A DNA stretch of 64,000 nt from Lutibacter sp. (GCA_002733665.1 NVWM01000009.1:32828-96827), one strand, 5' to 3'. Shown: positions 17,050-26,890, counted from the stretch's first letter. A program made the numbers and translations. The notes: generated from the letters alone by a model not told the origin.

Positions 17050-19080
17050 ATGCGATTGATATTACGGTTTATACCAGTACAACTTACTTTTTCCCTTGTT
17101 TTAGGAATCCTCTTTGGATTTTATAATGCTATTCAAATCAATTACCTTTCTATTACTATAATTAGTTTGTTGGTTGTGTTAGCACTTTCATATTGGCAGT
17201 CAAACAAATCATTTTTGCCAAATTTATCCTTCAATATTTTTACATATATTTTATCCTTTTTCTTAGGAATTGCGACGGTTGTAATACATAATGATTTAAA
17301 TAACCAATATCATTATTCCCATTTTATTACTGATGAAAACAGCACTGTTTTAGTAATTGATAAAGTCATAAAGTCGAGTAACTATCATAATAAATACGAA
17401 GCGTCTGTTTTAGAAATAAATGACATTTTAACCAAAGGTACAGTATTGTTGAATATTCAAAAAGATAGTATTTTACGGTTAAACGTTGATGATAAATTGT
17501 ATTTAAAATCAGATTTTAAAGAAGTCTCCTCCCCTAAGAATCCATATTATTTTGATTATAAAAAATACTTGGAGAAACAACAGATATACCATCAGTTATT
17601 TACTTCATCTAATGATTTTATATCGCTGCCAAAACGCAATTTTTCCTTTAAGGGATTAGCAGCAAAATTCAGAGGTAAAATTAGAAAATCATTAATAAAA
17701 AACGAATTTAAAGATGATGAATTAGGAGTTATAAATGCACTTTTATTAGGTCAGCGTCAAGATATTTCTCCCGAATTATTAGAAAGCTATGCAGGCGCAG
17801 GAGCCATTCATATTTTGGCAGTTTCAGGGTTACATGTAGGAATTATATTATTGATCCTCAATTTCTTGTTCACACCATTAGAACGATTAAAGAACGGAAA
17901 GTTTCTCAAATTAATCATAGTCGTTTTTCTTTTATGGATTTTTGCATTTATCGCAGGAATGTCAGCATCAGTAGTAAGAGCAGTTACAATGTTTACTGCT
18001 GTCGCTATTGGAATGCAAGTGAACAAACCGACAAATGTGTACAATACATTGGTGATATCAATGTTCTTTTTGTTGCTGTTTAAACCTGCTTTTTTGTTTG
18101 ATGTTGGTTTTCAATTAAGTTATTTAGCTGTTTTTTTTATTGTATGGCTGCAACCTTTATTGTATAATTTATGGATTCCAAAGTGGAAAATTCCAGATTT
18201 CTTTTGGAAACTATTGACCGTTTCAATTGCAGCTCAATTTGGAGTTATTCCATTAAGTTTATATTATTTTCATCAATTTCCAAGCTTATTTTTTATATCC
18301 AATTTAGTTATAATTCCAGTACTTGGAGTCATACTTGTTGGCGGAATCATAATTATTGCGTTGTCGCTATTAGATGTTTTACCTTCATTTCTCGCAAAAA
18401 TTTATTATTACTTAATTCACTCGATGAATTGGGTTGTAAATTGGGTTGCGCAACAAGAAGATTTTTTGTTTAAGGATATCCCTTTTTCATGGCTAATGGT
18501 CATTGCATCTTATATTTTGATTATTTTTATGATTCGCTTTTTCGAAAAAAGAAGTGCTCCTCGTTTGATGAGTTTTTTAACTGCAATATTACTGCTTCAA
18601 GTTATAACTTCGTTTCAAAAACGTGAGCGCCAATCAATCAATGAATTTATTGTTTTTCAAAAAAGTAGAAGCTCTGTAATTGCTGAACGACTTGGAGAGA
18701 AGATGAATGTTTATCATACTTTAGATAGTTTAAATTTATCAAAAGATAAAATGTTAAATCAATACAAAGTTGGTGTTGGAAACTTAAATGTTCATATGTC
18801 AGATTCTGTTCCAAACATTTATAAATTTAAGAATAAAAGAATTTTAATAGTAGATAGTTTAGCTGTTTACAAAATCAAAGATTTAAACCCTGAAATTGTG
18901 ATTTTACAACAATCTCCAAAAATAAACTTAATACGTTTGATAGATTCTTTAAAGCCGCAACTTATCATTGCTGACGGCTCTAATTATAAATCATATATAA
19001 AATATTGGGGTGAAACATGCGAGCAAAAAAATACTCCTTTTTATCACACGGGACAAAAAGGAGCATATATTTTGAAATAA
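17050..19080 (+). CDS. ComEC/Rec2-type DNA uptake channel
   Basis: 676 residues. An N-terminal DUF4131-type region with hydrophobic helices and an OB-like periplasmic part (about 95-190) leads into the Competence domain, with the hallmark AGAGAIHILAVSGLHVGIILL (split across its two halves) near residue 250, followed by many membrane segments. The C-terminal about 150 residues lack the HxHxDH motif of a metallo-beta-lactamase domain, as is common in Bacteroidota forms. It would carry single-stranded DNA across the inner membrane; no other competence genes are in the window. Confidence 0.9.
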   Translation: MRLILRFIPVQLTFSLVLGILFGFYNAIQINYLSITIISLLVVLALSYWQSNKSFLPNLSFNIFTYILSFFLGIATVVIHNDLNNQYHYSHFITDENSTVLVIDKVIKSSNYHNKYEASVLEINDILTKGTVLLNIQKDSILRLNVDDKLYLKSDFKEVSSPKNPYYFDYKKYLEKQQIYHQLFTSSNDFISLPKRNFSFKGLAAKFRGKIRKSLIKNEFKDDELGVINALLLGQRQDISPELLESYAGAGAIHILAVSGLHVGIILLILNFLFTPLERLKNGKFLKLIIVVFLLWIFAFIAGMSASVVRAVTMFTAVAIGMQVNKPTNVYNTLVISMFFLLLFKPAFLFDVGFQLSYLAVFFIVWLQPLLYNLWIPKWKIPDFFWKLLTVSIAAQFGVIPLSLYYFHQFPSLFFISNLVIIPVLGVILVGGIIIIALSLLDVLPSFLAKIYYYLIHSMNWVVNWVAQQEDFLFKDIPFSWLMVIASYILIIFMIRFFEKRSAPRLMSFLTAILLLQVITSFQKRERQSINEFIVFQKSRSSVIAERLGEKMNVYHTLDSLNLSKDKMLNQYKVGVGNLNVHMSDSVPNIYKFKNKRILIVDSLAVYKIKDLNPEIVILQQSPKINLIRLIDSLKPQLIIADGSNYKSYIKYWGETCEQKNTPFYHTGQKGAYILK

Positions 19081-19086
19081 GAAATC

Positions 19087-20652
19087 TTAACTTCTATCTG
19101 CTAATTCGAAGCCTTCTGCTTCATCATTGTGCATTTCAATTTCGTTGTCTTCAGCACCATGAGTTAACCTTTTTAAAGGCTTCATAAGGGCGATTACTAA
19201 TAAACCAAAGGCTACTGTAAATACTACGATACCTATGAAAATAGTATACTCACCAAAGTGTTCAGATTTTTCACCTAAAATTCCAGCAACTTTTCCTCCA
19301 AGTCCTGTTGCAGCAAAATATAGTCCCATCATCAACGATGCGTATTTTACTGGTGCTAATTTCGTAACAAATGATAACGATACTGGAGATGAACTTAATT
19401 CACCAATTGTATGAAATAAATAAGCTAGTACTAACCATTGCATTCCAGAACTTCCATTTGCTTCAAATTCTCTAACAGCGAAAATCATAAATACAAAACC
19501 TAATCCCATAATAATAGTTCCAGTTGCCATTTTAAATAACGAAGAGGCTTCTTTATTTTTAAGTTTTCTTTTTGCCCAAATATTAGCTACCCATACTGCA
19601 AATAGAATTATAAAGCCTGCATTTAATCCTTGGAACATTGGAGTAGGTACAAGCCAACCAAATAACATTCTATCAGTCTTTGTTTCAGTATATACACTCA
19701 TTAATCCTCCTGCTTGCTCAAAGGCTCCCCAGAAAACAATAACTAATAAAAATGAAAGTAGTAATACCAAGAAACGGTCTCTCATTATTTGGTTTTCTAA
19801 AGTTTTATAGATCATCATCAATAACCCAACTACAAAAGATAGAAATATAAATAAGGCTCCATATCCCCAATGATCAACTCCTTCAAAAGTAAAACCAGCA
19901 TAAATAGATAATACTAAAAGTATTACAAAAATTCCCAATTGAATAGGAGAACTAAAAATAGTAGAGAAAATTTTAACGATTGAAACATCCTCTTTCTTTT
20001 GTTCTGCAGTCTGTGGATTTCCAACATGTACAAGGTATTTTTGTCCCCAAACATATACAATTAAACCAAATAGCATTGCAACTCCAGCCATTCCGAATCC
20101 TGCATGCCATCCCCATTTCGCTACAACAAGACCAACAAAAGTCGTTGCCAACAATGAGCCTAAGTTAATACCAATATAAAATATAGAGAACCCTTTGTCT
20201 CTTCTTATGTCTCCTTTTTTATACAATCCTCCAACCATTGTTGAGATGTTTGGTTTTAAACAACCTACACCTAAAATGATTAAACCTAAGCCTGTAAAAA
20301 ATGCCCATTCAGCCTCAATAGCCAATGTGCCATGACCTAAAACGAGAATAATTGCGCCTAACATGACAGTCTTTTTTTGACCTAATACTTTATCGGCCAA
20401 TATTCCTCCAGGAATAGAAACAACATATACTAACATAACGTACCAACCGTATAATTGATAAGCTTCTAAATTTGTCCAACCTAAACCTGCACCATCTTTA
20501 TGACCGACTTTTGCAATCATATAAATTACTAAAAGGGCCCTCATACCATAGTAAGAAAAGCGTTCCCACATTTCTGTAAAGAATAATACATATAGACCTA
20601 TTGGATGACCCCAAAGTTCTCTTTGATGTGGTTTTAATGTTGTTGTTGACAT
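19087..20652 (-). CDS. POT family di/tripeptide:proton symporter
   Basis: 521 residues and about 14 membrane segments. The POT signature is complete: FFTEMWERFSYYGMRALLV near residue 30 contains the ExxER-type motif used for proton coupling, and FSIFYIGINLGSLLA is the second PTR2 signature. It imports small peptides with protons across the inner membrane. The ends abut comEC convergently (six bases), with no hairpin between them. Confidence 0.93.
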   Translation of the reverse strand: MSTTTLKPHQRELWGHPIGLYVLFFTEMWERFSYYGMRALLVIYMIAKVGHKDGAGLGWTNLEAYQLYGWYVMLVYVVSIPGGILADKVLGQKKTVMLGAIILVLGHGTLAIEAEWAFFTGLGLIILGVGCLKPNISTMVGGLYKKGDIRRDKGFSIFYIGINLGSLLATTFVGLVVAKWGWHAGFGMAGVAMLFGLIVYVWGQKYLVHVGNPQTAEQKKEDVSIVKIFSTIFSSPIQLGIFVILLVLSIYAGFTFEGVDHWGYGALFIFLSFVVGLLMMIYKTLENQIMRDRFLVLLLSFLLVIVFWGAFEQAGGLMSVYTETKTDRMLFGWLVPTPMFQGLNAGFIILFAVWVANIWAKRKLKNKEASSLFKMATGTIIMGLGFVFMIFAVREFEANGSSGMQWLVLAYLFHTIGELSSSPVSLSFVTKLAPVKYASLMMGLYFAATGLGGKVAGILGEKSEHFGEYTIFIGIVVFTVAFGLLVIALMKPLKRLTHGAEDNEIEMHNDEAEGFELADRS

Positions 20653-20757
20653 AATTATTTTAAGTTTTTAATTAAGAATTAATTTTTAATGACGATAAAA
20701 GTAAGGCATTTTTTCTAAATCAGAATGGAACACTACTTTTTTTTAGAATGATTCAAG

Positions 20758-20765
20758 TATCTTTG
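20758..20765 (+). promoter_or_regulatory. Candidate -7 element for the HMG-CoA reductase gene
   Basis: TATCTTTG matches TAnnTTTG, 22 bases before the ATG at 20788. No clear -33 TTG. Confidence 0.45.
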
Positions 20766-20787
20766 CATTTATAAATCAAAAAATCAA

Positions 20788-22059
20788 ATGACTAAAACCA
20801 TTACTGGATTTTCAAAATTATCAAAAGAAGAAAAAATAGATTGGCTTGTAAAAACCTTTTTTACAGATACTGAGAGTGCAAAAAGTACTTTAAAACAGTA
20901 TTCTAATTCTGATAAAAAACTGCAAGAATTGCACGATGATTTTATTGAAAACACCATTTCTAATTATTATTTGCCATATGGTGTTGCTCCAAATTTCGTG
21001 ATAAATGGCAAGGAATATGTAGTGCCAATGGTAACGGAAGAGAGTTCGGTTGTTGCCGCAGCATCGTTGGTTGCTAAGTTTTGGAGTACTCGAGGAGGTT
21101 TTAAAGCAGAAGTGATATCAACAAAGAAAATTGGACAAGTTCATTTTATGTTTGATGGTGATTTTGAAGATTTAGAAGATTATTTTGATACAAGTAAAAA
21201 ACGTTTATTTGAAGTAACAGAAGTGATTACTAAAAATATGCGAAAGCGCGGAGGAGGAATTTTGGATATTGAGTTACGCAATAAAACATCAGAATTAAAA
21301 AACTATTATCAGTTGCATGTTACCTTTGATACGCAAGATTCAATGGGAGCAAACTTCATCAATTCTTGTTTGGAATCAATTGCTAACGAATTTAGAAATG
21401 ATAAAATACAAGTTGTAATGAGTATTTTGTCAAACTACGTTCCGGAATGTTTAGTTCGTGCAGAAGTGTCGTGTAAAGTAGAAGAATTGTACATTGAAAA
21501 TCCAGAAATGCATGCGCAAAAATTCATACAAGCAGTACAGATTGCAAATGTAGAACCTCACAGAGCAGTGACTCATAATAAAGGAATTATGAATGGAATC
21601 GATGCTGTTGTGTTGGCAACAGGAAACGATTTTAGAGCCGTTGAATCTGGAGCACATGCGTATGCTTCAAGAAGTGGAGTATATAGAAGTTTGACAAATT
21701 GTGAAATTAAAGACGGAGTTTTTAAATTTTGGATCGAAATACCTTTGGCTTTAGGAACCGTTGGCGGATTAACAGCGTTACATCCTTTAGCGAAATTATC
21801 ATTACAACTATTACAAAATCCATCAGCAAAAGAATTGATGATGATTGTTGCTGTTGCTGGTTTGGCACAAAATTTTGCAGCATTACGAGCATTGACAACA
21901 ACTGGAATCCAACATGGACACATGAAAATGCACTTGTCAAATATCATTAAACAATTAGGGGCATCAGAAAGTGAAACAGTATATTTAATGAACCATTTTA
22001 CTGATAAGCAGGTTTCTCATAGTGCGGTTGTTGAGGAGTTTGAGAAACTAAGAAAATAA
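20788..22059 (+). CDS. Hydroxymethylglutaryl-CoA reductase (class II-like)
   Basis: 423 residues. Catalytic features in order: the Glu in VTEESSVVAAAS (about 84-85), DSMGANFINSC (substrate/cofactor motif, DAMGAN in most homologues), NKGIMNGIDAVVLATGNDFRAVE (catalytic Lys and Asp) and the C-terminal HGHMKMH (catalytic His). It reduces HMG-CoA to mevalonate. As the first gene of an isoprenoid group ending at 27821, it is most likely biosynthetic, although this class was first described from mevalonate degradation. Confidence 0.92.
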   Translation: MTKTITGFSKLSKEEKIDWLVKTFFTDTESAKSTLKQYSNSDKKLQELHDDFIENTISNYYLPYGVAPNFVINGKEYVVPMVTEESSVVAAASLVAKFWSTRGGFKAEVISTKKIGQVHFMFDGDFEDLEDYFDTSKKRLFEVTEVITKNMRKRGGGILDIELRNKTSELKNYYQLHVTFDTQDSMGANFINSCLESIANEFRNDKIQVVMSILSNYVPECLVRAEVSCKVEELYIENPEMHAQKFIQAVQIANVEPHRAVTHNKGIMNGIDAVVLATGNDFRAVESGAHAYASRSGVYRSLTNCEIKDGVFKFWIEIPLALGTVGGLTALHPLAKLSLQLLQNPSAKELMMIVAVAGLAQNFAALRALTTTGIQHGHMKMHLSNIIKQLGASESETVYLMNHFTDKQVSHSAVVEEFEKLRK

Positions 22060-22063
22060 GATT

Positions 22064-22122
22064 GTCTCCTCGAGCGGAGTCGAGAGGTTTTAAAAAGAGG
22101 TCTCGACTCCGCTCGACCTGAC
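22064..22122. repeat. REP-like inverted repeat (CTCGAGCGGAGTCGAG type)
   Basis: The left arm (22064-22088) has TCTCCTCGAGCGGAGTCGAG and the right arm (about 22099-22122) has TCTCGACTCCGCTCGACC, separated by TTTTAAAAAG. The element fills the gap between the reductase and the GHMP kinase, and a similar one lies after the kinase. Confidence 0.75.
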
Positions 22123-22137
22123 ATTAAAATACTAGAA

Positions 22138-23067
22138 TTGAAAAGACATTACTCAAACGGAAAATTATTACTCACAGGAGAATACCTCGTTTTAGACGGA
22201 GCAAAATCCTTGGCAATACCTACAAAGTTTGGGCAAGACTTAGTTGTGAATAAAATTAAAGAACCGTCTTTGATTTGGGAGAGTTATGACGAATTAGGGA
22301 ATAGTTGGTTTGAAGCAGAATTTAGACTGTCTGACTTGAGAATTGTCAGCGAAACTTTCAACTCTGACAATGATAAAAAGCAAGAATCTTTAGCCAAAAC
22401 TCTTCAAAAAATATTGCAAGAAGCAAAAGTATTGAACCCAAATTTTTTAATTTCTGATGAAGGTTTTCGCTTAAAAACAAACTTAACATTTCCTAGAAAT
22501 TGGGGACTTGGCACATCTTCAACATTAATAAATAACATCGCAAATTGGGCAAATGTTAATGCTTTTGAATTGTTAAATAAGTCTTTTGGAGGAAGTGGTT
22601 ATGATATTGCTTGTGCTCAAAATGATACTCCGATTTTATATCAGTTAGTAGAGAAAAAACCTGTAGTACAATCTATAGATTTTCAACCTGCTTTTTCTGA
22701 CCAATTGTATTTTGTGCATTTGAATGTGAAGCAAAATAGCAAAACAGGAATTAAAAAATACAAAGAAAGTACAACTGAAAAATCTGCATTGATTGATAGA
22801 GTTTCAGAAATAACGAATGAAATAGTAAAATGTAATTCAATAGTTGATTTTGAAAAATTATTAAAAGAACACGAACAATTAATTTCATGCATAATAGGAA
22901 ATAAACCAATTCAAGAAATAGTGTTTAAAGACTATTTTGGGCAAACAAAAAGTTTAGGTGCTTGGGGCGGAGATTTTATATTGGCAACAGGTAATGAGAA
23001 TTCACCACAGTATTTTAAAGAAAAGGGTTTCGAAACAGTTATTCCTTATAATAATATGGTATTGTAA
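22138..23067 (+). CDS. GYDIA-family GHMP kinase, candidate phosphomevalonate kinase
   Basis: 309 residues from a TTG start; the first residues (KRHYSNGKLLLTGEYLVLDG) are the expected GHMP N-terminus, which fixes the start. The ATP-binding loop GLGTSS is at 123-128, and the family-naming motif GYDIA at 154-158 lies in GGSGYDIACAQND. The C-terminal GHMP motif is AWGGDFILATG. The window also encodes mevalonate kinase and diphosphomevalonate decarboxylase, and the step between them is otherwise missing here, so phosphomevalonate phosphorylation is a reasonable guess. Confidence 0.85.
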   Translation: MKRHYSNGKLLLTGEYLVLDGAKSLAIPTKFGQDLVVNKIKEPSLIWESYDELGNSWFEAEFRLSDLRIVSETFNSDNDKKQESLAKTLQKILQEAKVLNPNFLISDEGFRLKTNLTFPRNWGLGTSSTLINNIANWANVNAFELLNKSFGGSGYDIACAQNDTPILYQLVEKKPVVQSIDFQPAFSDQLYFVHLNVKQNSKTGIKKYKESTTEKSALIDRVSEITNEIVKCNSIVDFEKLLKEHEQLISCIIGNKPIQEIVFKDYFGQTKSLGAWGGDFILATGNENSPQYFKEKGFETVIPYNNMVL

Positions 23068-23070
23068 ATA

Positions 23071-23121
23071 CCTCTCGACTCCGCTCGAGGAGACATTGTC
23101 CGGTCGAGCGCAGTCGAGACC
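23071..23121. repeat. REP-like inverted repeat
   Basis: CCTCTCGACTCCGCTCGAGG at the left is an inverted repeat in itself, and GGTCGAGCGCAGTCGAGACC follows. It is the same type as 22064-22122, so the kinase gene is bracketed by two copies. Confidence 0.75.
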
Positions 23122-23139
23122 TAAATATTGAATGAATAT

Positions 23140-24351
23140 ATGAGTAAAATAATAATAATTGGAGGAGGTGCAGCAGGATATTTTGCAGCGATAACAGCAG
23201 CAGAAAAGAATCCAAAAGCAGAAGTAATCATCCTTGAAAAAGGGAAAAAAGTATTACAAAAAGTTAAGATCTCTGGAGGTGGACGCTGTAACGTAACACA
23301 TGCTTGTTTTGTGCCAAGTGAACTCGTAGAGTTTTATCCGAGAGGAAAAAAAGAATTACTTGGTCCTTTTCATAGATTTATGACCGGCGATACAATGGAA
23401 TGGTTTGATACTAGAAATGTGCCTTTAAAAATTGAAGAAGATAATCGTATTTTCCCAGAGTCAAATTCTTCACAATCAATTATAGATTGTCTAACGCAAA
23501 GTGCTGAAAATGCTGGAGTAAAACTGTGGCTTGAACAAAACGTGCAGTCAGTAATGACATCAAATGAAAAATTTGAAATAACAACAAATACCCAAACTAT
23601 TACCGCAGATAAATTGCTGATTGCCGCAGGATCAAATCCAAAAATGTGGGCGTTAGCAGAAACTTTAGGACATTCAATTGTTGAGCCAGTTCCGTCATTA
23701 TTTACGTTTAATATTAATGATAAAAGGTTAAAAGACTTACTCGGTATTTCTGTTCCAATGGCAACGATAAAAATTTTGAAAACTAAATTGGAATCGTCAG
23801 GACCTTTGTTAATCACTCATTGGGGAATGAGCGGTCCAGGAATTTTAAAATTATCGGCATTTGGAGCAAGAATATTGGCTGAGAAAAATTACCAATATAA
23901 TGTTGAGGTGAACTGGTTGTCAAAGCCAACAGAAAAGGTCTTTGAGGTGTTGAAATCAGCAAAAAAGGACTTGAATAAAAAGCAAATTGCTCTAAAATCT
24001 TTATATAGTGCTATTCCAAAGAGATTGTGGGAGCGTTTGGTTCTTGCTAGTAATATTAGCGCAACTACTCGATGGGTTGACTTGAGTAATAATCAGTTGC
24101 AAGAATTGGCAAATCAATTGACAAAAGGAGTATTTAATGCGAATGGGAAAAGTACTTTTAAAGACGAATTCGTTACTTCTGGAGGAATCAATCTAAAAGA
24201 AATAGATTTCAAACGATTTGAAAGTAAAATGCATAAAAATTTATTTTTTGCAGGAGAAATACTTGATATAGATGCGGTTACTGGAGGTTTTAACTTTCAA
24301 AATGCATGGACTGGAGGTTTTATTGCAGGAAATGCGATGGCAGAAGATTAA
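23140..24351 (+). CDS. BaiN/HI0933-like flavoprotein (NAD(P)/FAD-dependent oxidoreductase)
   Basis: 403 residues from the ATG at 23140 (a TTG at 23128 is possible but adds only four residues before the Rossmann strand). The FAD-binding IIIIGGGAAGYFAAI opens it, GGGRCNVTHA follows, and the C-terminal FAGEILDIDAVTGGFNFQNA is diagnostic of the HI0933/YhiN family. The reaction is not known for most members. It sits inside the isoprenoid gene group with the same direction, which may be chance. Confidence 0.9.
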   Translation: MSKIIIIGGGAAGYFAAITAAEKNPKAEVIILEKGKKVLQKVKISGGGRCNVTHACFVPSELVEFYPRGKKELLGPFHRFMTGDTMEWFDTRNVPLKIEEDNRIFPESNSSQSIIDCLTQSAENAGVKLWLEQNVQSVMTSNEKFEITTNTQTITADKLLIAAGSNPKMWALAETLGHSIVEPVPSLFTFNINDKRLKDLLGISVPMATIKILKTKLESSGPLLITHWGMSGPGILKLSAFGARILAEKNYQYNVEVNWLSKPTEKVFEVLKSAKKDLNKKQIALKSLYSAIPKRLWERLVLASNISATTRWVDLSNNQLQELANQLTKGVFNANGKSTFKDEFVTSGGINLKEIDFKRFESKMHKNLFFAGEILDIDAVTGGFNFQNAWTGGFIAGNAMAED

Positions 24352-24581
24352 GCCAATTCTCCTCGATGAGGTTTTAGTGCATCACGAAACGTTTTCATGT
24401 CAATCTCGTCAACAGTAATGAAAGCAATGCTATGCATGTCAGAAATTTCAATTGAATCGATATCATAAAAATTTAACTTTTCTATAGTTGCATATTCTTT
24501 CAAATGCACGCAATGATGCTGTGCTGTAGGCAAAGAAACACTTCCTTTAAAATCCCAAATCAATTTTATTTTTCTATTCAT
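24348..24581 (-). CDS. Small conserved-looking protein, unknown function
   Basis: 77 residues, no signal peptide or membrane segment. The sequence is a plausible alpha/beta fold (KIKLIWDFKGSVSLPTAQHH, then IEISDMHSIAFITVDEID) with normal amino-acid composition, and it fills an otherwise empty gap. Its stop overlaps the stop of the flavoprotein by four bases in a convergent arrangement. I believe it is real, and I cannot assign a function. It is the only minus-strand gene in the isoprenoid stretch. Confidence 0.7.
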   Translation of the reverse strand: MNRKIKLIWDFKGSVSLPTAQHHCVHLKEYATIEKLNFYDIDSIEISDMHSIAFITVDEIDMKTFRDALKPHRGELA

Positions 24582-24698
24582 GTGTTTATATAATTGTTTT
24601 TTATTGGTCCATGATTCATTTAAATAATCATTCTCTTAGGTATAGAATTTAGTTAAGAATGTTTCATAACCCTGTTTTTCAATTGACAAAAGTAATGT

Positions 24699-24706
24699 TA
24701 TATTTG
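24699..24706 (+). promoter_or_regulatory. Candidate -7 element for diphosphomevalonate decarboxylase
   Basis: TATATTTG matches TAnnTTTG, 17 bases before the TTG start. A TTG at 24683 is only 13 bases upstream, closer than the usual spacing. Confidence 0.5.
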
Positions 24707-24723
24707 CCTAAAATTATAAGACA

Positions 24724-25806
24724 TTGACTGAAAAAGATTTCATTTCAACTAATTTAGATACTTCAATTCTTAAAGAAGGAAAATATACTTGGAAAACGCC
24801 AAGTAATATCGCACTTGTAAAATATTGGGGGAAAAAGAAGAATCAAATTCCAGAAAACACTTCTATCAGTTTTACACTCGATGCTTGTTTTACATTAACA
24901 ACTCTTGAGTTTTCTAAAAAACAAAATGAGAAAGGAAGTTTTGAGATTTATTTTGAAGGCGAAAAAAAGGATGAGTTTAAACCGAAAGTTGCCACTTTTT
25001 TCGAAAGAATTAAAGGGTATTGTCCTTTTTTAACTGAGTATGATTTTGTTATAAAATCTAGAAATTCTTTTCCACATAGTAGTGGTATTGCTTCATCAGC
25101 AAGTGGGATGAGCGCGTTGGCATTGTGTGTTATGAGTATTGAACGATTAATTTCTACTGAAATGATTGATGATTACTTTTATAAAAAGGCGTCATTTTTA
25201 GCACGTTTAGGTTCAGGATCTGCTTGTAGAAGTATCAAAGGAAGTATTGTTGTTTGGGGAGATCACAAAGAAATAAAAGATAGTTCAAATTTGTTTGGAG
25301 TAGAATTTTCAAGTGAAGTCCATTCAAATTTTAAGAACTTTCACGACACTATTTTATTGGTAGATGAAGGAGAGAAGCAGGTGAGCAGTACAGTTGGACA
25401 TCAATTGATGTACAATCATCCGTATGCGCAAGAACGTTTTAAACAAGCTGAGGAAAACATCAGTAAAATAAAAGAAATTTTAAAATCTGGAGATTTAAAA
25501 GCATTTACAAACATAGTTGAGAGTGAAGCATTGACGTTGCATTCCATGATGATGACTTCAAAGCCGTATTTTATTTTGATGAAACCAAATACATTGAAAA
25601 TCATTAATAAAATTTGGGAATTTAGAAAAGAAACAAATTTGAATTTGTGTTTTACTTTAGATGCTGGAGCAAATGTTCATCTGTTATATCCAGAAAATGA
25701 GAAAGAGGAAGTTAGCGAATTTGTAATCAATGAATTAATCCAATTTTGTCAAAATAATCATTATATTTGTGATAGAGTTGGTTTAGGAGCGAAGCTCCTA
25801 AATTAA
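24724..25806 (+). CDS. mvaD: Diphosphomevalonate decarboxylase
   Basis: 360 residues from a TTG start. The conserved SNIALVKYWGKK (about 27-38), the ATP loop HSSGIASSASGMSALAL (117-133) and SGSACRS (about 157-163) identify the GHMP-fold decarboxylase that makes isopentenyl diphosphate with ATP. The C-terminal CFTLDAGANVHLLYP holds the catalytic Asp. It commits the mevalonate branch; the pathway neighbours are at 20788, 22138 and 25925. Confidence 0.95.
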   Translation: MTEKDFISTNLDTSILKEGKYTWKTPSNIALVKYWGKKKNQIPENTSISFTLDACFTLTTLEFSKKQNEKGSFEIYFEGEKKDEFKPKVATFFERIKGYCPFLTEYDFVIKSRNSFPHSSGIASSASGMSALALCVMSIERLISTEMIDDYFYKKASFLARLGSGSACRSIKGSIVVWGDHKEIKDSSNLFGVEFSSEVHSNFKNFHDTILLVDEGEKQVSSTVGHQLMYNHPYAQERFKQAEENISKIKEILKSGDLKAFTNIVESEALTLHSMMMTSKPYFILMKPNTLKIINKIWEFRKETNLNLCFTLDAGANVHLLYPENEKEEVSEFVINELIQFCQNNHYICDRVGLGAKLLN

Positions 25807-25836
25807 TATTGAAAAATGAAATTTTATTGTTGTGTT

Positions 25837-25903
25837 GTCATTCCTGCGAAGGCAGGAATCCAGAACAAACCTTTTTATAGATTCCTGCCTTCGCAGGAAT
25901 GAC
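25837..25903. repeat. Perfect REP-like palindrome (GTCATTCC type)
   Basis: Arms at 25837-25860 and 25880-25903 are perfect 24-base complements starting GTCATTCCTGCG and ending CGCAGGAATGAC, with a 19-base loop. Each arm is also partly self-complementary (CCTGCGAAGGCAGG). It separates the decarboxylase and mevalonate kinase genes and is the best-preserved copy in the window. Confidence 0.9.
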
Positions 25904-25924
25904 ATAAAGATTTAATTAAATTAT

Positions 25925-26851
25925 ATGAGAGGACCCCTTTTTTACGCTAAAATTTTACTCTTCGGAGAATATGGAATTATTAAAGATTCCAAAGGATTGG
26001 CAATACCATATAATTCCTATCAAGGAGCATTAAAAGTTTCTGAGAATCCTTCGGATGATGCTATAAAGTCAAACCAGAATTTATTAAAATTACACAAGTA
26101 TTTATCTGGTTTAACGACTGATTTAGTTCATTTTAGATTAGATGAGTTTAAAAGTGATCTTGCTGCTGGAATGTATTTTGACTCAAGTATTCCTCAAGGG
26201 TATGGTGTTGGAAGTTCTGGAGCATTAGTTGCTTCTATTTATGACAAATATGCAGATGATAAAATTACTGTTTTAGAAAATTTGACAAGAGATAAATTGT
26301 TGAAATTAAAAGGAATTTTCTCATTAATGGAATCCTTTTTTCACGGTAAGAGTTCTGGTTTAGACCCTTTAAATTCTTACTTAAGTTTGCCTATATTAAT
26401 AAATTCAAAAGACAATCTAGAGCCAACAGGAATTCCATCACAAAAAGAAGGGAAAGGTGCTGTTTTCTTATTAGATTCTGAAATTGTTGGAGAAACAGCT
26501 CCAATGGTAAGTATCTTTATGAATAAGATGAAAAATGAAGGTTTTCGTAGAATGCTTAACGAAGATTTTGCTACCTATACAGATGCTTGCATCGATGATT
26601 TTTTACACGGAAATATAAAGTCGCTTTTTGGAAATGTAAAACAACTTTCAAAAGTAGTCTTGTCTAATTTTAAACCAATGATTCCGAAAGCATTTCATGC
26701 ACTTTGGCAACAAGGAATTGACTCAAACGCATATTATTTGAAACTTTGTGGTTCAGGAGGAGGAGGTTATATTCTTGGCTTTACTGAAGATTATGAGATG
26801 GCTAAAGAAATACTTAAAAAATATAAGTTAGAATTGGTATACCGTTTTTAA
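25925..26851 (+). CDS. Mevalonate kinase
   Basis: 308 residues. N-terminal FYAKILLFGEYGIIKDSKGLA is the GHMP opening with the active-site Lys/Glu region; the ATP loop is GYGVGSSGALVASIY (92-106); HGKSSGLDPLNSYLSLP carries the catalytic Asp; the C-terminal LCGSGGGGYILGFT is motif 3. It phosphorylates mevalonate at C5. It belongs with the reductase, GYDIA kinase and decarboxylase as the mevalonate pathway, and the UbiA gene follows 58 bases later. Confidence 0.9.
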   Translation: MRGPLFYAKILLFGEYGIIKDSKGLAIPYNSYQGALKVSENPSDDAIKSNQNLLKLHKYLSGLTTDLVHFRLDEFKSDLAAGMYFDSSIPQGYGVGSSGALVASIYDKYADDKITVLENLTRDKLLKLKGIFSLMESFFHGKSSGLDPLNSYLSLPILINSKDNLEPTGIPSQKEGKGAVFLLDSEIVGETAPMVSIFMNKMKNEGFRRMLNEDFATYTDACIDDFLHGNIKSLFGNVKQLSKVVLSNFKPMIPKAFHALWQQGIDSNAYYLKLCGSGGGGYILGFTEDYEMAKEILKKYKLELVYRF

Positions 26852-26864
26852 TTATCAATAAACC

Positions 26865-26890
26865 TGTCATTTTTGCGAAGGAAAAAATCT
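26865..26890. repeat. Degenerate REP-like half-site
   Basis: CTGTCATTTTTGCGAAGGAA resembles the left arm of the copy at 25837-25860 with several changes and no right arm. It lies between the mevalonate kinase and UbiA genes. Confidence 0.45.

Noticed and set aside
17050..19080. ComEC considered truncated because no metallo-beta-lactamase motif is seen
   Set aside because: The Bacteroidota forms of this length commonly lack that motif, and the C-terminal region is still full length.
21573..21947. 124-codon minus-strand frame inside the HMG-CoA reductase gene
   Set aside because: It lies wholly inside a well-supported gene and has the composition expected of an antisense frame.
22064..23121. 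Possible CRISPR-like repeats around the GHMP kinase
   Set aside because: The repeats are palindromic REP-type elements at irregular distances separated by a full gene, with no spacers and no cas genes.
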